From Tannerella sp. (GTDB lineage Bacteria; Bacteroidota; Bacteroidia; Bacteroidales; Tannerellaceae): a stretch of 64,000 nt of DNA. A program made the translations under genes and the position numbers. Of this stretch, positions 45,406 to 54,237 are shown piece after piece; within the stretch, counting starts at the first letter, position 1; each line of letters starts with the position of its first letter. Under the pieces are notes generated by a model, which was given only the letters and a program-made list of their open reading frames with translations, did no database searches and was not told where the DNA came from. Location: assembly GCA_031285565.1 (NCBI GenBank), contig JAITVY010000058.1, positions 1-64,000 of the forward strand. Direction: 5' to 3'.

Positions 45406-47706
45406 ATGATACAGAAGTTCTTTTGGGCTAGCCTTTTTTATATCGCATTTTGCTTTCAATCATTAGCATCTTCCACTTTCAGTCCTGTAGATTATGTAAA
45501 CCCTTTAGTCGGTACATTTTCGAAACATTTGCTTTCTACAGGAAATACATACCCGGCTATAGCATTACCATGGGCCATGAACTTCTGGATGCCACAAACC
45601 GGAAAAATGGGTGACGGATGGGCATATACATATGATGCTGATAAAATCCGCGGTTTCAAACAGACACATCAACCCAGTCCATGGATTAATGATTACGGAC
45701 AGTTTGCCATCATGCCAGTTACCGGTAAAGCTGTCTTTGATCAGGATAAACGTGCAAGCTGGTTTTCCCATAAGGCAGAAACAGCAAAACCTTACTATTA
45801 CAAAGTTTATCTGGCAGACCATGATGTCGTAACAGAAATAGCTCCAACGGAACGTGCTGCTATATTTCGCTTTACTTTTCCCGAAAATGACAGTTCTTTT
45901 ATTGTTGTTGATGCATTCGATAACGGCTCATACATAAAAATTATTCCTGAAGAAAATAAAATCATAGGTTACACAACAAAAAACTCAGGTGGAGTACCTG
46001 ATAATTTCCGTAACTACTTTGTAATTATATTCGATAAGAATTACACATATAAGGCATCGGTAAAAGAGAATATTATAAATGAAAATGATCTTGAATCAGA
46101 AAGCAGTCATTCCGGTGCAATAATAGGTTTCAATACCCAAAAAGGCGAAGTAGTAAATGCGCGTGTGGCATCTTCTTTTATCAGTTTTGAACAGGCAGAA
46201 CTCAATCTGAAAGAACTCGCGAATGATGATTTTGATACAATAGCCCAAAAAGGACGCCGGGAATGGAACGATGTACTGGGGCGAATACAGGTTGAAGACA
46301 ACAACCTGGACAACCTGAGAACTTTTTATTCCTGTTTATATCGTTCGGTACTATTCCCACGTAGTTTCTATGAGATTAATGCAAATGGTGAAATAATTCA
46401 TTACAGCCCCTATAATGGTCAAATAATTCCGGGATATATGTTTACCGATACGGGATTTTGGGACACTTTCCGTTCACTCTTTCCATTTTTAAATATGATG
46501 TTTCCTTCAATGAATGTAAAAATGCAGGAAGGACTTGCAAATGCATATAAGGAAAGTGGTTTTTTGCCGGAGTGGGCCAGCCCGGGACACCGGGGTTGCA
46601 TGGTCGGTAACAACTCGGCATCAGTCGTTGCCGATGCATGGCTGAAAGGTCTTCGTGATTATGACATTGAAACATTATGGGAAGCGGTTAAACATGGAGC
46701 AAACGCAGTGCATCCGACAGTAAGCTCTACCGGTAGACTTGGCTACGAATATTACAATAAGCTCGGATACGTTCCCTATGATGTAGATATCAATGAAAAC
46801 GCAGCCCGCACACTCGAATACGCCTACAACGACTGGTGTATCTACAAACTGGGACAGGCACTGGGTAAATCTAAAAAAGAAATTGATGTATATGCCAAAA
46901 GAGCTATGAACTATAAAAATCTTTTTGATCCCACACATAAACTAATGAGGGGCAGAAATGCAGACGGCACTTTTCAAGCGCCTTTCAACCCATTGAAATG
47001 GGGTGATGCTTTTACAGAAGGAAACAGCTGGCATTATACATGGTCTGTATTCCACGATCCGGCAGGTCTTATTCAGCTTATGGGAGGCCCGAAGGAGTTC
47101 AACAATATGATGGATTCAATATTTAATGTGCCACCGTTATTTGATGATAGTTACTATGGATTCATAATACACGAAATACGCGAAATGCAAATTATGAACA
47201 TGGGTAATTATGCGCATGGAAACCAGCCTATTCAACATTTCATCTATTTATATAATTATTCCGGAGAACCCTGGAAAGCCCAGTACTGGACAAGAGAGGT
47301 AATGGACAAACTATATAATGCAAATCCGGATGGTTATTGCGGAGATGAAGACAATGGGCAAACTTCGGCCTGGTATGTTCTTTCGGCTATGGGATTTTAC
47401 ACGGTATGTCCGGGTATGGATGAATATGTTATAGGGTCTCCTCTCTTCAGAAAAATGACAATGAACCTCGAAAACGGAAAACAAATCGTGATAAACGCAC
47501 CCGGCAATAATAAAGATAACAGATATATTGAATCAATGAAAATAAACGGGGTGTCCTATTCCAAAAACTATATCAAACACGAAACATTGATGAATGGTGG
47601 TGTCATAGATTTTCAGATGTCATTGTCGCCTAATAAATCAAGAGGTACTAACAAGGAAGACTTTCCTTATTCTTTTTCAGACGAAATAACCGGAAAAACA
47701 AAATAA
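45406..47706 (+). CDS. GH92 exo-alpha-mannosidase
   Basis: This is an exported calcium-dependent inverting alpha-mannosidase (766 residues; signal peptide ending SLASS). The N-terminal sandwich starts VDYVNPLVGTFS, and the (alpha/alpha)6 barrel contains the family core. Aligned by spacing with Bacteroides BT3990, the general acid is E538 (FTEGNSWHYTW), the base pair D647/D649 (GDEDNGQTSAWY), and H589-E590 match the His-Glu pair that I recall as marking alpha-1,2 specificity. The GNEP motif reads GNQP (Q607), but that is not the catalytic acid. It is first in PUL C, divergent from the SARP-like regulator, and upstream of susC. Alpha-1,2-mannosidase activity is the best prediction. Confidence 0.92.
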   Translation: MIQKFFWASLFYIAFCFQSLASSTFSPVDYVNPLVGTFSKHLLSTGNTYPAIALPWAMNFWMPQTGKMGDGWAYTYDADKIRGFKQTHQPSPWINDYGQFAIMPVTGKAVFDQDKRASWFSHKAETAKPYYYKVYLADHDVVTEIAPTERAAIFRFTFPENDSSFIVVDAFDNGSYIKIIPEENKIIGYTTKNSGGVPDNFRNYFVIIFDKNYTYKASVKENIINENDLESESSHSGAIIGFNTQKGEVVNARVASSFISFEQAELNLKELANDDFDTIAQKGRREWNDVLGRIQVEDNNLDNLRTFYSCLYRSVLFPRSFYEINANGEIIHYSPYNGQIIPGYMFTDTGFWDTFRSLFPFLNMMFPSMNVKMQEGLANAYKESGFLPEWASPGHRGCMVGNNSASVVADAWLKGLRDYDIETLWEAVKHGANAVHPTVSSTGRLGYEYYNKLGYVPYDVDINENAARTLEYAYNDWCIYKLGQALGKSKKEIDVYAKRAMNYKNLFDPTHKLMRGRNADGTFQAPFNPLKWGDAFTEGNSWHYTWSVFHDPAGLIQLMGGPKEFNNMMDSIFNVPPLFDDSYYGFIIHEIREMQIMNMGNYAHGNQPIQHFIYLYNYSGEPWKAQYWTREVMDKLYNANPDGYCGDEDNGQTSAWYVLSAMGFYTVCPGMDEYVIGSPLFRKMTMNLENGKQIVINAPGNNKDNRYIESMKINGVSYSKNYIKHETLMNGGVIDFQMSLSPNKSRGTNKEDFPYSFSDEITGKTK

Positions 47707-48066
47707 CCTACCCCACTTCAGGTAATGGGGATTAAAAACAAAACTATTATTGCTTATGAAGAAAAGAATCGTGCAATAACAACTATTCGCCGGTTTGAAA
47801 CACTTACGACCCTCTATTTTAAATCAGAACAAATGAACGTTTTAAGTAGCAAGGGCAGAAACCAAGCTTGTTTGGGTTATGCCGAGTCACGCGAAACGAC
47901 TAATTTAATTGAACGTTTTAAGAACAGTATTCGCTGCTTAGCAGCAATCGGAGATCGGCCGTAGCCAAATAGCATTCGCTGCTTAGCAGCAATTGAAAAT
48001 CGGCCATAGCCAAAACGACTATTTTAAATGAATCTATTTATTGAGAAAATAACAATTTTAACTAAC
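47707..48066. other. Gap with 45-bp tandem duplication before susC
   Basis: This 360-bp gap lies between GH92 and susC. A 79-codon open frame (47725-47964) has no credible features, and its end runs into the repeat. No TAnnTTTG element was seen, so susC may be read through from the GH92 promoter. Confidence 0.45.
47929..48018. repeat. 45-bp direct tandem repeat with internal hairpin
   Basis: Two 45-bp units (47929-47973 and 47974-48018) differ at only a few positions. Each contains GCTGCTTAGCAGC, a 5-bp stem with a 3-base loop. An ACGACTA-rich block at about 47896 recurs at about 48015, which suggests that a longer segment was duplicated. It ends about 50 bases before the susC start. Confidence 0.75.
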
Positions 48067-51000
48067 ATGAATCAGAAAATCTTATTAAAAAAGCACACAT
48101 CTGCAGGTAAATTTATTTTAGCCCTCATATGCCTTATCTGTTCGTTAGGTTTATATGCCCAGAATGAAAGAATTACCATTTCCGGAACAGTAACCGATAA
48201 TACGGGAGAAGCTCTTATTGGAGTAAATATTATTGAAAAAGGCACAACAAATGGTACATCCACAAATGTAGACGGTCAGTATATGCTATCAAACGTAGCA
48301 TCCGGCGGCACACTCGAATTCAGCTATATTGGATTCAAAACACAGGAAATAAAAGTAAACGGACGAACAAATATTCAGATTACAATGAGTGAAGATGGAG
48401 CTTTACTCGATGAAGTGGTAGTAGTCGGATATGGGGTACAGAAGAAAGTCACATTGACCGGAGCTGTTGCTGCCGTTACAAATGATCAGATCATAACGAC
48501 TAAAAACGAAAACATACAAAATATGTTGACGGGTAAATTACCCGGGGTGCGTGTGGTTCAGAAAAGTAGTGAACCCGGATCTTTCGGCAATAGTTTTGAT
48601 ATCCGTGGTATGGGTAACCCTCTTATTATTGTAGATGGTGTGCCCCGTGATAATTTTGACCGTTTTGATGCGAATGACATAGAAAGCATATCTGTTCTTA
48701 AGGATGCATCAGCTGCCATTTACGGGGTACGTGCTGCAAACGGAGTTGTACTTATCACTACAAAAAAAGGAAGCAGCGGAAGCATTAACATTGAATATTC
48801 GGGAAATGTAGGATGGCAGAATCCGAGCGGAGCACCCAAAAGTGTAAATGCAGCCGACTGGATGGTTCTGAAAAACGAACGAAGCATGCATAATGTAAAC
48901 GGAGGATTCCGTCCTTATAGCGACGAAGATATTGCAGAATATCGTAATGGTACAAAAACCAGTACTAACTGGTGGGATGAAATAATGCGTAGCGCGGCAC
49001 CACAAACACAACATTCTGTCAGTGCTACAGGTGGAAACGACAATATAAATTTCTATGTAAGTGGAGGATATTTATATCAGGAATCTTTCATGCGTAGTAA
49101 TGATCTCAATTACGAACGTTTCAACGTACGTTCCAATATATCAGCCAAAATAAGCAAACGCCTGACGATTGATCTTAATATCAGCGGAATTATGGACGAA
49201 AAGAATCAACCATGGACAAATGCGGACTGGATGATTCGTGGTATGCAACGCGCCCCGGCCATACAACCGGTATATGCAAATGATAATCCGCTTTATTATC
49301 AGTTCGGTTATATTGAAGGTGTTAATCCGAAAGCACAAACAGATGCCGACCTGACAGGATATAAAAAGCATAATAACAAATGGTTCCAGTCTTCTGCTTC
49401 TTTCACGTATGACGTTCCGTATATCGATGGTCTAAAACTAAAAGGTACATACAGTTACGATTATCAGGTAAGAGACAATGAAGAATACGAAAAAAAATAT
49501 CCTTTATATGAATATGATGCTGCTTCGAATAAATACGAAACAAAAGACCAGGGTAGTATAAATAAATTAAAAAGAGCATTCTATACCAACAATTCCACTT
49601 TATATAATCTGGCTCTCGACTATAGGAAACTATTTGCGGAAGTACATAATGTAAACGCTTTTTTCGCAGTGGAAGGCAGTTGGAAAAAAGGAGACAACTT
49701 TTTTGCATTCAGAGAATTGTCGCTTGACCTACCTTACCTTTTTGCCGGAAATACCGAAAAACAGGAAGGCAGCATGTCGACCACATACAATGATGATGAA
49801 AAAGATATGTATGAACAGGCAAATCTCGCATGGATAGGACGTCTTGGATACGACTATAAATCAAAATACATGATTGAGGGTAGCTTTCGTTATGACGGTT
49901 CTTCACTTTTCCCTTCCAATAGCCGATGGGGATTTTTCCCGTCCGTATCCGGAGGCTGGAGAATATCGGAAGAAGCTTTTTGGCAAAATTCTCCATTATC
50001 TTTTATCAACAATTTAAAGCTACGTGCCTCTTACGGAAAACTGGGAGATGATAGTGCTGCCAGATATCAGTACCTTGCCGGATTCAGTTATCCAGCGCAA
50101 AGCGGAGGCGACGCCCTTGATATAGGCACTAATCGTTTACCATCAGGATACATATTTGACGGTACCTATGTAAATGCGGTTTCCAACAAGGGTATTCCAA
50201 ATGCCGATATAACCTGGTATGTATCTAAAACATTGGATGTGGGTCTTGATCTCGAAGCATGGAATGGACTATTTGGTCTTGGCTTCGACTATTTTGAAAG
50301 AAGACGATCCGGTTTATTAGCAACAAGGGTACTAAGCCTTCCGGTTGTAGTAGGCGCCGTTTTGCCACAAGAAAATCTTGAAAGTGATCTGACACACGGA
50401 ATCGAGCTGGAATTATCACATCGTAATCAGATCAGTGATTTCAGGTATAACGTAAAAGGAATACTGACCATAACACGTATCAAGAAATTGCATGATGAAA
50501 GAGCAAGAGCCGGTAATTCCTGGGAAAACTGGATAAATAATAACGAAGACCGCTATATGAACCGCCTTCGTGGACATGCTGCGGACGGCCGTTGGTCTTC
50601 TTATGCCGACATCGCAAATAGCTCTATATATGTAGGTCGCGGCACATTACCCGGAGACTACCGTTATCTTGACTGGAATGGTGATGGACGGATAGATGAC
50701 GATGATAAGTATTATTATGCATTTGAAGATAGTAAAACTCCGTTCATGAACTTTAGTATCAATATGGGTGCCGAATGGAGAAACTTTGACTTCAATATGC
50801 TATGGCAAGGGTCTGCACTTGGTAATGTCAGATATATTGAGCAATTACGTGAGCCCATGTGGGGACATGACCAATCAAATGCATTGAAGTATTTTATGGA
50901 TCGCTGGCATCCTACCGATCCGAATGCCGACCCTTACAACCATACCACACAATGGATTAGCGGAAAATATGCCTATACGGGAACCATGCCCGACGAATGG

Positions 51001-51240
51001 TCGGAACATAATGTCTATAAATCGGATTATGTACGTCTGAAAAGTCTCGAATTGGGTTATACACTATCCGGCAATGTAATCAACAAAATCGGTATAAAGG
51101 GAGCACGGATATACGTAAATGGATATAATTTACTGACATTCAAATATGTAGAATTAGACCCGGAACATAATAGTGATAACTATGGAAATACATATCCGTT
51201 AAATCGCACATTCTCCATAGGAGCAAATATTAAATTTTAA
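48067..51240 (+). CDS. SusC/RagA-family TonB-dependent transporter (PUL C)
   Basis: This is the outer-membrane importer of the mannan-type PUL (1057 residues from ATG 48067; the frame opens at 48028). The chosen start gives MNQKILLKKHTSAGKFILALICLICSLGLYAQ, a good signal peptide. The carboxypeptidase-D-like domain (RITISGTVTDNTGEALIGVNI to SYIGFKTQEIKV), LLDEVVVVGYG, the plug (VRVVQKSSEPGSFGNSFDIRGMG, VLKDASAAIYGVRAANG) and the barrel with the terminal SIGANIKF all follow the family. It is 12 bases from susD. It probably imports manno-oligosaccharides released by a surface enzyme not encoded here, or by the unclassified lipoprotein downstream. Confidence 0.95.
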   Translation: MNQKILLKKHTSAGKFILALICLICSLGLYAQNERITISGTVTDNTGEALIGVNIIEKGTTNGTSTNVDGQYMLSNVASGGTLEFSYIGFKTQEIKVNGRTNIQITMSEDGALLDEVVVVGYGVQKKVTLTGAVAAVTNDQIITTKNENIQNMLTGKLPGVRVVQKSSEPGSFGNSFDIRGMGNPLIIVDGVPRDNFDRFDANDIESISVLKDASAAIYGVRAANGVVLITTKKGSSGSINIEYSGNVGWQNPSGAPKSVNAADWMVLKNERSMHNVNGGFRPYSDEDIAEYRNGTKTSTNWWDEIMRSAAPQTQHSVSATGGNDNINFYVSGGYLYQESFMRSNDLNYERFNVRSNISAKISKRLTIDLNISGIMDEKNQPWTNADWMIRGMQRAPAIQPVYANDNPLYYQFGYIEGVNPKAQTDADLTGYKKHNNKWFQSSASFTYDVPYIDGLKLKGTYSYDYQVRDNEEYEKKYPLYEYDAASNKYETKDQGSINKLKRAFYTNNSTLYNLALDYRKLFAEVHNVNAFFAVEGSWKKGDNFFAFRELSLDLPYLFAGNTEKQEGSMSTTYNDDEKDMYEQANLAWIGRLGYDYKSKYMIEGSFRYDGSSLFPSNSRWGFFPSVSGGWRISEEAFWQNSPLSFINNLKLRASYGKLGDDSAARYQYLAGFSYPAQSGGDALDIGTNRLPSGYIFDGTYVNAVSNKGIPNADITWYVSKTLDVGLDLEAWNGLFGLGFDYFERRRSGLLATRVLSLPVVVGAVLPQENLESDLTHGIELELSHRNQISDFRYNVKGILTITRIKKLHDERARAGNSWENWINNNEDRYMNRLRGHAADGRWSSYADIANSSIYVGRGTLPGDYRYLDWNGDGRIDDDDKYYYAFEDSKTPFMNFSINMGAEWRNFDFNMLWQGSALGNVRYIEQLREPMWGHDQSNALKYFMDRWHPTDPNADPYNHTTQWISGKYAYTGTMPDEWSEHNVYKSDYVRLKSLELGYTLSGNVINKIGIKGARIYVNGYNLLTFKYVELDPEHNSDNYGNTYPLNRTFSIGANIKF

Positions 51241-51252
51241 TTACGCATAGAT

Positions 51253-53193
51253 ATGAAAACATTCAGATATTCAATTATATGCATGTTCTTTACCCTTACA
51301 GGCATGCTTTCATGTACCGATCTAGACATCGATCCGGTGGACGTGGTACAGGATAAAGATATTTTTAGTAGTGAAAGCGGAGTAAAAAGCTATCTGGCTC
51401 GTATTTACGGGCAAATGCCGATAGAGGATTTCCGCTATACCCCACGACGTGGGTTTAACCATTTCTGGATTATTGACCCATTCCCTACCATCACGGGAGA
51501 AGCCTTGTGTGGCAACCAGAATTCGGCAGAAACAGAAAGTAAAGACGCACGCCGCTTCTTCAGGGATGCCTATAAACTACTACGTGATATTAATTATTTT
51601 ATTGAAACGCTACCTCAGTATACAGCATCCTCCAACTTTACGGATAATCAAGTAAATACATGGACAGGAGAGGCTTATCTGGTACGTGGATTCACGTATT
51701 TTGCTTTAGCCAAACGTTTTGGTGGCGTGCCCATTATTAATGAGGTACTGGAATATCCGGAAAAGTCTGTTGAAGAACTAATGCTACCCCGTTCATCTGA
51801 ACAGGATACATGGGAACAGGCTGCAGCCGATCTTGACAAAGCATATTCTTTATTACCTGAAACAAATCAACGCGGACGTGCCAACAAATATACAGCCGCA
51901 GGATTCAAATCACGTGTTATGCTATATGCAGGATCTATTGCCAAATATAATACGATTTCACTTATGGATAACAATGGGAACAGATTATGTGGTATCCCTG
52001 AAAATAAGGCAGCGGATTATTTCCGGGCAGCTTACGATGCGGCAAAATTAACAGATGGTAAATATTCCCTTTATAAATCAAATTGGGCAGCAGACGACAA
52101 ACAAGCTCAATATCAAAATTATATTAACATGTATTTTGATAATAGCAGCCCCGAAAATCTTTTTGTACGCGAATACCAATATCCTGTCTCCGTACATGGA
52201 TACGATGCCTATTGCATCCCTTATCAGTTTATGGTATCAGGCTATACATCATCCGTAAATCCGACACTTGATTTCGTTGAAATGTTTGACGGACTTCCTA
52301 AAAATGCAGACGGTACAATGAATGTATATGATGAAAACGGAAAATATCTCCTCTTCGACAAACAGATGGACTTTTTTGCAAATGCAGAACCGCGTCTCCG
52401 TGCCAATGTTATTTTCCCGGGTGATGATTTCAAAGGAAATGAAGTCGAAATATGGAGGGGTATCTATACCGGCTCTGTAAGCGGAGGTATTTCCCGCCTT
52501 CTGCCTGAAGGTACACGTGATACGTATGAAAATTCATCTGCTGCATCTGTTCTTGTTACTTCAGCTAACGATGACCAGACTCCGCATACATTGCCTAATG
52601 GGAAAAAAATGAATCCTGCCGGACGTAGCGGACATTTCTATGACAAACGCGCACATGCTCTTTCCGGATTTACCGTACGTAAATGGCTAAACCCGGATAT
52701 GCCGGCTGCCGATGTACGTGAAAATTATTCGGATCAGACATGGATTGAACTTCGTTATGCAGAAGTACTCCTCAACCGGGCAGAAGCAGCTTACGAACTA
52801 CATTTATCAGGCAAAAATGATGCCGATTATGTAACAGATGCCTACAATTGTATCAATCAGATACGTGAACGTGCAGGAGCGGATCTTTTAACAGATGCGG
52901 GTAATTTGAATGATATCGATATCATACGTACGGAACGTCGTAAAGAGTTGGCTTTCGAAAACCAGACATGGTGGGATCTCCGCCGCTGGAGGATTATGGA
53001 TAAAGAACAAAACAGCCGCACATATCGTGTACTACACTCTTTTTATGCAGAAAATGCAGGAAAATGGTTTTTTGACGATCGTTACGATGAACGCAACGGA
53101 TATTTCACATTTGATTTACGCTGGTATTATGCAGAAATCAATAGTGATTTTATGAACAGTAATTCTAATTTAATTCAAAACCCAGGTTATTAA
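51253..53193 (+). CDS. SusD/RagB-family lipoprotein (PUL C)
   Basis: This is the glycan-binding lid partner of the PUL C SusC (646 residues, longer than most SusD proteins). Lipobox TGMLSC gives Cys21. The N-terminal segment (DLDIDPVDVVQDKDIFSSESGVKSYLARIYGQMP) and the C-terminal RagB elements (WIELRYAEVLLNRAEAAYELHLSGKND, INQIRERAGADLL, ERRKELAFENQTWWDLRRWR, NSNLIQNPGY) are clear. It follows susC by 12 bases and precedes a DUF3823 gene by 19 bases, the usual SusCD-DUF3823 order in mannan and similar loci. Confidence 0.94.
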   Translation: MKTFRYSIICMFFTLTGMLSCTDLDIDPVDVVQDKDIFSSESGVKSYLARIYGQMPIEDFRYTPRRGFNHFWIIDPFPTITGEALCGNQNSAETESKDARRFFRDAYKLLRDINYFIETLPQYTASSNFTDNQVNTWTGEAYLVRGFTYFALAKRFGGVPIINEVLEYPEKSVEELMLPRSSEQDTWEQAAADLDKAYSLLPETNQRGRANKYTAAGFKSRVMLYAGSIAKYNTISLMDNNGNRLCGIPENKAADYFRAAYDAAKLTDGKYSLYKSNWAADDKQAQYQNYINMYFDNSSPENLFVREYQYPVSVHGYDAYCIPYQFMVSGYTSSVNPTLDFVEMFDGLPKNADGTMNVYDENGKYLLFDKQMDFFANAEPRLRANVIFPGDDFKGNEVEIWRGIYTGSVSGGISRLLPEGTRDTYENSSAASVLVTSANDDQTPHTLPNGKKMNPAGRSGHFYDKRAHALSGFTVRKWLNPDMPAADVRENYSDQTWIELRYAEVLLNRAEAAYELHLSGKNDADYVTDAYNCINQIRERAGADLLTDAGNLNDIDIIRTERRKELAFENQTWWDLRRWRIMDKEQNSRTYRVLHSFYAENAGKWFFDDRYDERNGYFTFDLRWYYAEINSDFMNSNSNLIQNPGY

Positions 53194-53212
53194 TACAATA
53201 AAACAGTTACGT

Positions 53213-53944
53213 ATGAAAACGATCAGATATTTTTTATTCATATGTTTAATTCCTTTAGCTTTTACAGCTTGCGAGGTTGATAATTACGACGAACCGGCGG
53301 AAACTCTCTACGGTACGATTATCGATAAAAATACAGGTAAAGGTTTACAGGCAGACATGACTTGCGACAGAGGGAATCGTCTTAAATTGATGGAGTATTC
53401 CTGGAGTGAAAGCCCTACTCCTTACTATTTTATAGGAAATCAGGACGGAACATTCAATCATACTAAAATCTTCAAAGGACATTATGGAGTAACTCCTTTC
53501 GGGCCATTTGTTCCTGTTGAAGAAAAAGAAATCGATATAAAAGGTAAAGTTGAATTGAGCTGGGAAGTAGAACCGTTTCTTAATGTAGAATGGGTAGGCG
53601 AACCTGTCCTTAACTCAAACGGAAGTATCACCGTACAGGTAAAAGTAACACGCGGAACAAATAATCCGAATTACCAGCAGAAAGTTACGGATATCTGGCT
53701 GATGATTAACTCAAGCAGCCCTTACGTAGGAGAAGATAACCGGGATGACCGCTATACTGCCAAATTGGAAGGTGATGCAGCAAATAATGCATTAGGTCAG
53801 GTAATAACCATGACGACTCCGGGTTCATTTTCTATGGAACGGGATTATTATATCCGCGTAGGTGCGCGTATTGATACCAGTATAGAAGGTGCACGCAGAT
53901 TTAATTTCAATGAATCCAAGGAAGTTAAAGTATTAAGTAAATAA
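53213..53944 (+). CDS. DUF3823-type lipoprotein of a SusCD operon
   Basis: This is a 243-residue lipoprotein (lipobox AFTAC, Cys20) of the DUF3823 type, found almost only beside SusCD pairs and thought to be an accessory surface glycan-binding protein. The mature protein is beta-rich, with an N-terminal sandwich (ETLYGTIIDKNTGKGLQADMTC, FKGHYGVTPFGPFVPVEEKEIDIKG) and a second one (LNVEWVGEPVLNSNGSITVQVKVTRG). A terminator hairpin follows the gene at 53973-54017, so it ends the GH92-susC-susD-DUF3823 operon. Ligand binding is inferred from context. Confidence 0.85.
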   Translation: MKTIRYFLFICLIPLAFTACEVDNYDEPAETLYGTIIDKNTGKGLQADMTCDRGNRLKLMEYSWSESPTPYYFIGNQDGTFNHTKIFKGHYGVTPFGPFVPVEEKEIDIKGKVELSWEVEPFLNVEWVGEPVLNSNGSITVQVKVTRGTNNPNYQQKVTDIWLMINSSSPYVGEDNRDDRYTAKLEGDAANNALGQVITMTTPGSFSMERDYYIRVGARIDTSIEGARRFNFNESKEVKVLSK

Positions 53945-53972
53945 TATTTTCTCCATAGATTTTGAGTGAAGC

Positions 53973-54017
53973 AGACAGGGGATTCGGAAATAAATATTTT
54001 CAGTCTCCTGTCTTTTA
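53973..54017 (+). terminator. Rho-independent terminator of PUL C operon
   Basis: AGACAGGGGA (53973-53982) pairs with TCTCCTGTCT (54004-54013), including one G-T pair, and runs into TTTT. It separates the DUF3823 gene from the independently promoted gene downstream. Confidence 0.7.
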
Positions 54018-54119
54018 CTTTTGAAATGTAAGTTCCGTATAACCTTAATATAAGAAACAAAAGAAATTTATGACAAAACACCACTATCCAACCTTGTGTA
54101 GTAAGCCGTAAAACAAATG

Positions 54120-54148
54120 ACGGTGACGTAAAAAATCTATCTCACCGT
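54120..54148. promoter_or_regulatory. Inverted repeat upstream of the lipoprotein promoter
   Basis: ACGGTGA (54120-54126) and TCACCGT (54142-54148) form a 7-bp inverted repeat with a 15-base spacer. It ends 13 bases before the -7 element at 54162. The two arms are centred 22 bases apart, about two turns of the helix, as expected for a dimeric activator site. Confidence 0.5.
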
Positions 54149-54161
54149 GATAACTTTTTGC

Positions 54162-54169
54162 TACTTTTG
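54162..54169 (+). promoter_or_regulatory. -7 promoter element of the TIM-barrel lipoprotein gene
   Basis: TACTTTTG matches TAnnTTTG. Transcription would start near 54176, which falls on the ATG at 54175 and makes the downstream ATG at 54238 the real start. Confidence 0.6.
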
Positions 54170-54237
54170 TACCAATGCAAAAACACCAAAGAAGACAGAG
54201 TGTAAACATAGAGATAATCATTAAAAGAAATAATCAC

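Noticed and set aside
47217-47230. GNQP in the GH92 protein as a loss of the catalytic acid
   Set aside because: Checking the spacing to the DxD pair showed that the acid is E538 in TEGNSWHY. The GNEP/GNQP position is not the general acid, so the enzyme looks intact.
47725-47964. A 79-codon open frame after the GH92 gene
   Set aside because: It has no domain, signal or ribosome-binding evidence, and its 3' end runs into the tandem repeat. It is treated as non-coding spacer.
47929-48018. The 45-bp repeats as a CRISPR array
   Set aside because: There are only two units, directly abutting with no spacers, and no cas genes are present in the window.
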